In this document: positions 49,978-60,700 of the stretch, piece by piece
Position numbering within the stretch: position 1 is the first letter of the stretch
How the letters are laid out: the number at the start of each line of letters is the position of its first letter
Source of the DNA: Symbiodinium natans
Lineage: Eukaryota > Sar > Dinophyceae > Suessiales > Symbiodiniaceae
Direction of reading: 5' to 3'
Assembly: GCA_905221605.1 (NCBI GenBank)
Contig: CAJNDS010000002.1
Span: 1,699,938-1,763,937 of the forward strand
DNA: 64,000 nt
Made by a program: the position numbers and the translations under genes
The notes under the pieces: model-generated
What the model was told of the DNA's origin: nothing
The model's input: only the letters and a program-made list of their open reading frames with translations
Databases searched by the model: none

Positions 49978-52900
49978 ATGCATACACACGATTCGTAAGT
50001 TTGATGTGAATTACTGTCTACGGCATGCGTCCCCAGTGTGGAGTCATCCAAAGCGCCGAGTTGCACTTAATATTGTGATTTCATGCGATCTCATTCCAGT
50101 CTTGTTCTATTTTTCATTGCTGGTTCTTACAACTCCAGCCGCAAACGCCCAGACCCCCACAGCTACGGTGAATTGGTTCCCAGCATTCCCTCGACAAGGT
50201 CCCGGATAATTAGAACAACTGCATTGAGACACTGAACGGCAGGCGGAAGCATCTCTGACACTTCGGCGTCGGTTTCGGCCATCGACTTCCCTGACAATGC
50301 CCCTTGAGCTTCCAAGCGTGTGTGATTGTTAGCGGCTTCTTCAGAAAGTTTCCCGATTGAAGCTTAGGTTCTTCATAAAGCAGAATAGGCATTCGGAGGA
50401 TGACTTCAATCAACCTCTCTCAGCTCAGTCTTGAGCCCCAAAATGAAGTCACTCGCTACTGTCCCTCACCTAGATGCTGAACCCTGAAGGCCGTAAAGTC
50501 CTGCAGCATCCTACAACCTTTCAACCCTGGTGAAGCCCTTCCCCAAAGCAGCAATGCCGGCGGCGATGCCTTGGACCCTGAGGATTTGGATGCGACCGAC
50601 CTTGGTGGCACCATTGTTTGGCAGCCGCCCAACGATACCGAGCAGGCTGGGCTAAGGGTGAGTAGTTTCGACGTTTATGTGCTGGAGAAACGCGGGGAGG
50701 GAGTGAGGAATTCCGCCGACTTGGAAGCACCAGCTGTTCAAGCCAGGTCACCGACTTCATCATCTACTTCGCTGAAGTCTGCCAGGCCCACCCCCACGTC
50801 CAACGGCCAAAGCTCATCATCAGCCGTCATCATGTAAACTGAATAATCACACAAGAGAGCCATCTGCAAGACACACACCGAGGCAAAAAACCATGATCTC
50901 GTGCCAGGACTCCGTGTTGGCTCTCGTAACGGGCCAAGTCACTTTCCAACTCCCCGGGGCCAGCGCGGAGCAGGTGGAGCCTGCCGACCTGCTCGCAAGA
51001 AGTCCCATTTCATAAGGAGAGGGATTCGGCCCCTAAACCCTGAGGCATCTTTTGAACCTTTACAAGTATTTACAGCTATTTACAAGTCATTTTGAGTTTC
51101 AACGCCACGTTTTCCAAGGCCGTCAGGGCGGGGCTGGCTGCGATCCTCGGCATCAGTGTCTCGGCCTTCCAGCTGTGTTTGGGTGTTTGCACAAAGCACT
51201 GCGCAGAACTGAAGTCCTTGGCTCACGCGTGTCCGACAAGCATACGAGCGCAGGGTCCGTGCTAACAAATGCGCAATTGCACTCGCTGCGAGGAAAGAAT
51301 ATGAACACCCAAGAGTTTTTCAGATACGCTGGCAGAAGGTGCCGTAAGTTGCCGTGAACAATCACTCCATAAACCTCGGCTTTGCAACAAATTGCCTCGT
51401 TCCGGCGTCAAAGGTGATCCCAACACCATTGTGTTGGCCATCACGACAGCGCGGCGGCTTACAGAGATGGAGAGGCAACCCGAGACATGAAACATTGTGA
51501 TACATTGTGTAACCCATTGAGATGGACAAATGTCCGAAAGCGCCTGACGGTCGCGCTGCTCGGCTGGACTGGACACATGAGCAGCTTACTCCAAACTCCG
51601 AAGCTTCCGGAGCCAACCGCAGGCGGCTCTCATCCACGTGGGAGGTGACCTACAGCATCCAAGCTGCTGAGCTCCACCGATCAGTTTGGGGTTTGGGGGG
51701 GAGATGAGCGGAATAGGTTCAGGGCTGAGCGTTGCCGGAAGGGGCAGGAGAGGGGGTGCAGGTGCTTGAGGTTGAACAGTCGTGGCAGGGTGCGAGCGCA
51801 ATCCTAGTGCGCAGGGTGGTAAAGTCGTGCATCAGCATCGTCAAGAGCTTTAATCAAGCACGGCAATTAGCGCAAGCATGCACATAGCATCTCAGAGAGG
51901 CAGTGGCAGTCGCCAGCTAAGGTCCCAGTGGCAGAGGCATCGCTTGCAAGCGCTTGAACTGTTGGAATGATCTGTAGTGTAAGCCCAAACTGCTCTGTCA
52001 GACAGGAACCCCATTTTCCTGCAAGGCTCCGTGACTCCAGCGTTGTCTAGGAAGTACACGGTAGCCCTCAACGCCTCGTTGCACCAAACCCAACGCAGGC
52101 CTTTCGCCAAATCTGTGCGCCACGTGACAAAAGGGCGTATGGGCCCGGCGCGCTGCTCATGCCAATCAACATACGGCCAACGTAGGTGTAGTTGCGCAAA
52201 GAGTAAATGTTTTGAAAGGGAGAAGACGATTGTGTTTGGGCCTTTCTCAGCACAGGAGCTTTGTCAACAATTTGAAAGTCCAAGCGCAAATGCAAAATGA
52301 TTGAGGGCAGTAGGGCCGAACCGCAAGCAGCAACAAAATGCTTCTTGCAAACTTTGGAGTACAAGAAGTTTTTGCGTGGCACCCTGGGTGTCAAGAGAAA
52401 TCTTCTCCCAAACAGAAGGAACTTCGGCACACGCAGGGGCAACTCAAGCGCAAAACTTCAGGCCTCATCCGTACCGCAACCTCATCCGTACCGCAAGCAA
52501 AGCCACGAGAGAGCAGACATACGCAAATGCAAGCCATGCGCAAATGCAAGCTTCAGGCACGAAGTGGCACAAACTCGCCCGCAAGCCATGAAACCCTGCC
52601 ACGTGACACGGAGGGGCACACAAGGCCCAGCCCCATGTCCACCCCAAACCAACCTTCCGACCCTGAAGCTTTGCCCCCTAACTGAACTCCCAAGCGCGTA
52701 AATGACTGAAATCACTTTGCTTTAAAGCCCCTTGAAAAAGTCCCTTGAAAACAACTCTGCCAAAACCGCCGCTGAGTGCGGGGCAGTGCTGGCAGCAGGC
52801 TTCCCGCCTTGTCACGGCAGCTTCGGCCGCCCGGGCCGACCCCAACATCTTCGCCTCGGCCTTGAGGCTCCAAAGAGATGAGAGTAATGAAGACTTGGAA

Positions 52901-55900
52901 GAGTAAGAGAGAGTAAGCGAGATGAGAGTGGTGCTGACATGAGAACAAATTCAAAAAGCATTAAGTTGAATTGGCCGTTGAGATTGCCAGGGATAGGCGC
53001 ACACGAGAGAAAATTTGAAACGAGCCAACTGAACGCCTGCATAAGACCTTCCGCGGCCTTGCGTCCTGATGACGAGGCAGGGGCTGCTAGATGCCGGTGT
53101 GGACAGCCTCTTGGACGAGACTTTCACACTTCAGAGGGTTTCGGGAATGCCGGGGGCAGTCCATTCGTAGACCCGGAAGGTGTGGCTGTTGTGGTTGTGG
53201 TTGCCGTGGTTGCGGTGGTGGTGGTAGTGGTGGTGGTGGTGGTGGTTGTCGTGGTTGTTGGGGTGGTTGTTGCGGTTATTGCTGTGGTTGTGGTGGTGGC
53301 TGTGGTGGTTGTGGTGATGGTGGTGGGGATGGTTGCAAGTGGTGCGTGCTGTTGTCTGCCGAGGTGCTTCAGTGGATGCCTTGGTCGTCACGCACTTCTC
53401 GCCGGCATCCGTGGAGCTTCTGATAGATGAGGGGCAACCCAGCTGAACAGTTTTAGGGATCATTCACGCTGTTTGTATTCCACTCAGAATACCCTTTCGC
53501 CTTGCTTACTGACTAAAACTCCTGCAACAGTTGCTGAGAGCGGGCACCTCAGGGGCACAAGCAAAACTTGTGACAAGCGCTTCTTTATGGGCGATAGAAC
53601 CACAAACCATCATCCGTATGGCGCAGCTTTAGCCACTACAGATGTGGATGGGATGGTTCGGGCTCACAGTCTACCACAACGTCGGAAAAGCCTCAGGCAT
53701 CGTGTTCAATACAATGATAGCTCCACTGAGGTCCAACATGACGGAAGCTGTGGACTCAGACGGCGCATCAGGATCGGGCGGAAAGGCGGTCGAGGTTGAC
53801 AAGATGGGATGAGGCTTTAACCCAGACTAACCGCCTTTTCACAGGAGGTTAGAGCATGACCTGTCACGTGTCTTGCCCTTCGCCCTCCCATCGCAGAACT
53901 CCTCGCGGATCCTTCCTCTGACGCACACTGAATGACCGTGACTCTGTGCGTGTAGCTCTCAGCTGTCAGCTAACACAGGAGCGAACTCCAGCTCTCGACG
54001 ATTGGCCACCTCGCCTGCTTCAGTGCCAAGCTGGCTCTGTTTCACAGAGCTCTTTGGCAACGTTTCAGCATCTTGGCTGAAACTTAGGGCCTGCGCGAGG
54101 AGTTGGGGAACCCTGAATCAAGATCCAAAAGGTGGTTTAGCCCCGGACTTCAAGCCCCAGCCCCGGTAAGCCCTGAACGGAACAAATCGATACACTCCAA
54201 TATGCCAACCCCAAACCCTGAAAGCCCTTAAGCCTTAAGCCCTTTTGACCAAACCGGCACCAACCAACCTCGCTCTGTCCAGTACCATGGGAAAGAGACC
54301 GTATCTTAACGCTGTGGGTGTGCGCGTGACTTTGTTGCTTCAATATGCTGCAGCTCTGCCGACGAGGTCTGAACAAGAGGTTGTGATCATCCTTCGTAGG
54401 TCTGCATTTCGTCGCCAGTTGGCTCTTCTTCGCAGTTTCTCAGTGTGTGGATTCGCTTTGAAACGAGTGCCGGTTCCTCTCAGGTGAACGAGACCAGCCT
54501 TCACATTCCACCTGAGACGCCGTTGAGAAGCTTGTCTTGCAGGCTATAGACTATAGATTCGCCGAACCTTTAAATCCAATAAGAGCTCTCCAGCCAAAGG
54601 TGGCTTTGGGGCATAATATGTCTTTATGAGCTGAGTTAGTAGTTCGTCTGGTGCTGACATCACAAGCCCGGGACTCCCAAGTGCGCAAGGTAGCAAGAGG
54701 GCAGTGCACAACATCTGCTTCTCTCGCCAGTTCTCGGGTTATAAGGAAACTTCACACACATCCTGATCTACACGACGTCAACTCTGGCGGAACAGTCCAC
54801 GCCGCAGGCACCTTGACCTCAGCTTCCTATAGGCTTCCGGTAGGACTAAGCTCAGCTCCGCAAGCTCACGCTAGAGACTAGAGTCACTAGAGTCGCTAGA
54901 GTGCAGCTGCTGCCTTCGACTGTTCATGGCTTGAGCGGCTTGGGGTTTACGCATTGGGGTTCTGAGGCCTGCACATATTTGAGACAAGTCCGTCGAGGCT
55001 ATATAGGTATTGTATAGGTATTGTTGCAGACGGTTCGATCGCGTTGTCGACCGGCTAAATGTTGCATTCAGCAATGGGGTCACGGTTCGGTGACGATACC
55101 GGTGCGATATCGGGCCATAAAGAAAGGACCCCATTAGAATAGATCGTTGCCGTTCCCTCCACAGGCCCACTTGATCATTGACGTGGTGGCTTCTGCTTCA
55201 GGCACGACAAGCTTTGAATTGAGCTAATTCTGTTTGGCAACAAGGCTTGGGGAGCCTGGGGGAGTGGTCTCTCGAGATGTCTCGAGTATCCCCGACTTGT
55301 CACAACAGTGCCAGACTGGAAGACCGGCGTTTGGCCTCGAGGGTCCCTTTTGGCCTTTCTGCCTTGCCTTCCGAGGAGTGGTTTGTTCTGGCTTCTTGCG
55401 CAGAAAGTCACTCTCGAATTTGTGGTGTCCTCGTTGCCATCGTTGCTGTCAGGGAACGTTTCGCGTTGACCTTCCACATCCTACACCGCAAGTCCGAAGT
55501 CCTCTTAGCCATGTCCAGGCCTCTTCTTCCAGGATCTGGACCTCGACTTTGGTCAGTTTGGAGGTACGGCAAGCTGGGTCCAGCCTCTGACGCTTGGAAC
55601 TGAAAACCAGAGACTCACGCATAGACTCAAAGCACTCAAAAAGACCTCAAGCCGTCAATTCCCGAACACTTGCATCCCGGCAACCTCGATAATCTCAGAC
55701 TGCCGGCTCAAGATTTTCATTGCCCAGCCCTGAGCAAGTACAAGGACGTCTGAGCGTGTCATCGCCTACGAAGTTTACCTCGCGGCATCACCCACAGGAC
55801 TCGACAGGGGCTTCTTACAAGTCCGGGTTCCTGTGAAAGACGTGGAAGAGACACTGAGGTCAGCAGAACCATTTTGCGGCATGAAAATTTCCTTTCCAGA

Positions 55901-57749
55901 ACGGATGAGGTTACTCTTTTTATTACTCGCTACAAGATGCTCCGCTCCACGATGCACTTTAAGATTTGCCGTTCACGGTCTTTTCGCGCAAATCGCTAAA
56001 GGGGCGATATACTCTGAGGTTTGCAGCACGATGAAGCGAGCCATAAACCAAAACCCCCACCTCCTGAGACCAGGATGGCTGCAACTTGAGTTCAGGTGGA
56101 AATCATCTTGTGAAAAGCATCCTCAACCCTGCACCGTAGTGCTGTGCAGGAGCTTTGCGATCCCAGATTGGTCATCGCCTCAGACTGGCCAGATGCATGG
56201 AAGCGGCTGACAGTAGGATCTTAGGTCTAAGGATTTCAAGTTCGCAGTGTCGTCATTGGTTGTTAAGATCATATTGATTGGGCCGGCTATGACTATTGCA
56301 AATCCTCCTCGCTGCAAAAGCACGAATCGTCTTCTCCGGGACTACAAATTCTCTCCCCCCTATAGTTCTTGGAGTATCGCAACTGGCAATCCCTGACAAA
56401 AAGAAAAATTCGGAAGGTGTCAACGTGCCCGCCTACCGAACAATGCAGTTCCTGCAGCCGGAGACACTAGTGTCGAGAGCTTAGACGGGTGCCCAGGGTG
56501 CCGTCGAGGGCAGCACGGGCATGAATACGAAGTGTAGAGACCCATCTTTGCCACGGTGGCATGTCTATGTGGTAGGGCCATGACGGGTCTCTTCTGTGGG
56601 CCCATATATAAAGAAGGGATGGAAAGCATTGTTGACTTTGCAAGGGTGGTGTGTTGCTTTCGGTGGTTGTTTAGCCGCTAGTGACTTTGGGTGTCCAAGC
56701 GAGGGCTTCGTTCTTTCTGCCACGGCTATTGGCCGCCGCGGATCGCGCAGTGCACCTCTCTTTCTTTCGCCTCTAGACAGGGACTCCACTATCTGTGTTG
56801 GAAGACAAGAACTATGTCACTGTCCAGCCCCCCAAACCTGCGACCCGCACATCCCATCTTGCAACTTGCAACTTACAACCATCGCTGTCAAGTAGATGCA
56901 AGCAAGGTCTACGCACAGCCACCTCCTGGTATACACACGATCTGCATTGGTGGAGCGCTTAGCTGTGACTGAACCGCGACCTTAGGCAGTTGAGTCTCGG
57001 TGTCCCAGCAGTTCTTGTCAGCATGACTGGTGAAACGATCCTCATGAGGGGCACACGAGGTGGGCAGAACAGACGTGTTGAAGCAGGAAGGGCGTCATTT
57101 AGAAGAGGTGTCGGTGGTGGGTTTGGTGGTGGCGAAGGAAGCAGTGTGGATCTCGCGGGACATAATTCGCGCAGGAGCAAGGAGGCATCAACCAAAATCC
57201 CCGGGCTGGCCCATGCAGGTAGAGCAGACGACGCCGGCCTACTTGACTCTGTCAGACGCGAGTGCTGTCGTCAGGGACTCAGCTGAGTTGCTGCCAACTT
57301 GCTTGTCGGAAGGTTTACACTGTTACTGTTTACACACTTACACGTCATTCATTGCACAGATGGCTCGGCACAACATGCCACTGCATAGCAAACTCACACT
57401 TTGGAAACGAGGTGGCAAACATCACCATGCCCGACTTCGACTTAGATTTCGGCGACCTTGGAGGCACGTTGACGGAGTCCGTCTTCTTGAGTGGCATGCT
57501 GCCTTCTGCGACTAATCCCTTCCCCCTAATATTTAAGCGGGGGGCCCCCTCCGCCCCCCCCCCCCCCCCCCCCCCCCCCCCAAAAAAAAATGCGTTTTTT
57601 TTTTTTATCAGGGGGAGTTTTTATCGAAATGTCATAATTAATTAGACTTCAGGGTTACTCAAGTAATCAATTGCTTAAGTGTGGTGTAAACTGAAAGAGA
57701 GAAAGAGAGAAAGAGAGAGAGAGAGAGAGAGAGTGAGAGAGCGAGAGAG

Positions 57750-57784
<35 letters not shown>

Positions 57785-60700
57785 GAGAGCTCAGCTCTCG
57801 CAGCAAGGCTCAGACAGAGCCCTAAACCCTTAACGCTAAACCCCAAACCCTGAACCCTCTGAGGGTTTTATTGGTGTTGAGGGGTTTAAAAATTTATTGG
57901 AGGCCTGACCCCCCCCCCCCCGAATTCAAAATGGGTATTAAATAGATTTGAGGGTGACCAGCCAGCGAAATGCTCAGTGAACTGCTCCAAGCCTTCGAAA
58001 GAGATTTGCAGCTATGTGAAAGGCAGGGATCGGGAAAGCAACCATCATGACACAAAGCATCCTCAAACCCCGAACTCTCGCGATTTGTCAGGCCTACTAT
58101 CCTGGGAGGAGCCGGCAGAGATCGGGGTGCTGCAGTACGTCGTCTACTTTGGTGCCGAGGCTTGCCCCGGGTGATCAGAGTTCAGGGGCCTGGGCGTTCG
58201 GCTCCGGGCGCGTGGCGAAACGCCACACCTCGGTCTTCCTGCACAGGCCACCTTCTCTGGTGGCCAGTGGAGCTGTAACGGCAGCATCATGGAGGTTCTG
58301 CATGCTACTGGGCGCGACATGGAGGGAAGAGGAGTTAAGTGCTCAGGGACCTTCGAGTTGTTTCTCGTAGTCTGTGTCACTGTGAGTCGTTTTTTTGAAG
58401 ATCTTGGTCTGCAAGTCTGGGCCCCAGGCGTAATCCCTGGTGTTTGAGCACTGCTGTTTACCAAAATCGGGGTGTAGCGAGACCCACCCAGACCGAAGCG
58501 CGCTCAATTTGATCGGCCTCAGATATGACCCTGTTCAAACCCCAAACAACCAGAGATCTTGCACGCGTAGCAAAGTCCCTAAATAACTCCAACGAGATGC
58601 ACAGGAACAAGCAGAGGAGTAAGTTGACCCCTCAACTCTCAGGATAAAAACGACACGCAATGGTGCCCATCGCGGTATTTTGGAACCGTCGCCATCGGAA
58701 CCGTCGGGCCCTGAGGTTGACGGAGCGGAGTTGAGGTTAGGAGTTCAGGCGGTGTTGGAGCTAGGTCCAAGTTATTCCAGGACACTCCACTGCTTCCTCG
58801 TTATTTGGTCGAGAGATTCCTCGTAGCTGTCGGAGCTTTACCGGGGGGCTGCGGCTGGGACAGTGTAGCTGTAGCACTGGAACCTGCTTTTGGCACTCGG
58901 TCCCCGCCGACTGTAATGTATGCCGCGTGCCTACTTCAGGAGTCGTTGTATAGTATGGAGCAAGCGAGTGCACCACTAGAATCTTAAGGGCATCTCAATA
59001 CTACGCAACCTCCTGGACGCATACCAAACGAAAAAGAGACCCTAAACTCAATTTGTCACTCAATATGGGGTTTTCTGGCTGCCTTTGAGGACAACCTCAC
59101 TGTACCTGCAGACACCGATCTGGGCACAGACACCCACTTCTTGGTCTACACAAAGCGTCTCGGCTGGTTGCAGAGTTCACCATGATTGTCCCTGTCCCTT
59201 GCTCGAGTATTTCTAACAGGTATAAGCATATAGGCCGGAACACACCCTCCCAAGTCTCTACAACTCGACCAGATTTTCAAGAGCTGTGCCAGCCATGCCA
59301 CCTAAACCCCTGACTCCCGAAAAGCACCTGAAAAGCCACCTTTAAAAGGAGCCCCCCTAAACGAAGCCGAAAGCTCCCGGCTCGAACAACAAGCATCAAG
59401 GTCGGCCCTCGTTGAGCAAACCACGCCGGGTGCGCACCTGATTTTTGATGCCTCGTCCTTAGGGCCTTATACGGCCTGAGCTGAGAGTTGAGCTGCAGCT
59501 TCAGCCTGTAACGAAAGCTACCCACCCGGCACCTATAATTAAGTGGCTCAGGGGACCAGGAGCCTACACCGTTGTTGAAATTCGGAACTGCTACTTCGAG
59601 CGTTTCGTGTTTCCTCTGAGCAGAGCCTGAATTCTGAATTCCCCAGCCAAGGTCGGTGCCAACGTGCAGAACATCAGCTTTGACGGCCAGGCACTGGAGG
59701 GCAGCCCAAGAAATCTTTTGGATGCAAAAGTTAACAAAGCGCTTTCCACTTGCTTGGTACCTTCCGTTCGCACACAAACGGAAATCAACCCTTCACGGGC
59801 AAAACGCTGAGAGGCGTGTCCCGCTTCCGAGCCAATGATATCGTTGAATCTTATCGTTGCCGATCGGATAATTGGTGTAGAAGGGCAGCATAGGGCAGCA
59901 TAGGGCAGTCCGGAGAGCTTCGGTCTCAGTGGAGCCCGCTGCAGGATTTGGACTTGGACGACCTCGGAGGAACCCTGAGCTGGGATCCACCGCCATCCCT
60001 GCTGCGCGTGGACAGCACGGGCCCCGGCGGCGGAGGGGGGCGGGTGGGGTACTGTGAGGAGAAATTTTGGCAGGGTCTGGCTTTAGCAACGAGGGCACAA
60101 ACTAGAGGAATTTCTGCCCCCTGAAGCTCGCGTGTCTCAGCAGCTGGTGTGGAACGAGCTTTCTGACGTTGACATTGAGAGGATGGCATACGGTATCATA
60201 CGGTATGTCGCTTGAACTTGGCAGTGTGCAGAGCGCCGACTCAGCCACCCAACTGAGACTACCATGTCTACCTCTCTCTCGCGGCGAATGGCCTGGGCAG
60301 ATCACAGATATTGCCCACGCTGGTCGTAGGCGGGAGAACTGCCTAGGCTGCTTGTCGCGGGTGTGTGCTGTTGCTGACCAAGCACGTTTATCAGAGACCA
60401 ACGCTTCACGGGCAGAGAGACGTGATTATACTTAGGAATGGCGTTTCTATATGTGCCTAATATATCTCGGATCTCGGTCAGGCGACAATGACATCCACGT
60501 GCCGGCAGAAACTCCGCGCGGTAATTTCTCCTACTTTGTGGTGTACACGGTGCCTCGGATAGAGGCATCAAGGTTTCAGGTTGCGGCAGCCCTTGTTTTG
60601 GAGAGTTGCAATTGCGATTCAGAAGGGCAATTGCGGGCCTCGGCTGCCAGACTCGTCCGCATGCTGCACTTGTTACCTTTTATGTGTTTTCCGGGGTCCC

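Noticed and set aside
53131-53463. Poly-Val (+) or poly-Thr/His (-) coding
   Set aside because: Trinucleotide-like simple sequence, open in several frames; no module on either side continues into it.
57820-57870. True telomere or chromosome end
   Set aside because: The units are degenerate, short and internal, with coding exons on both sides.
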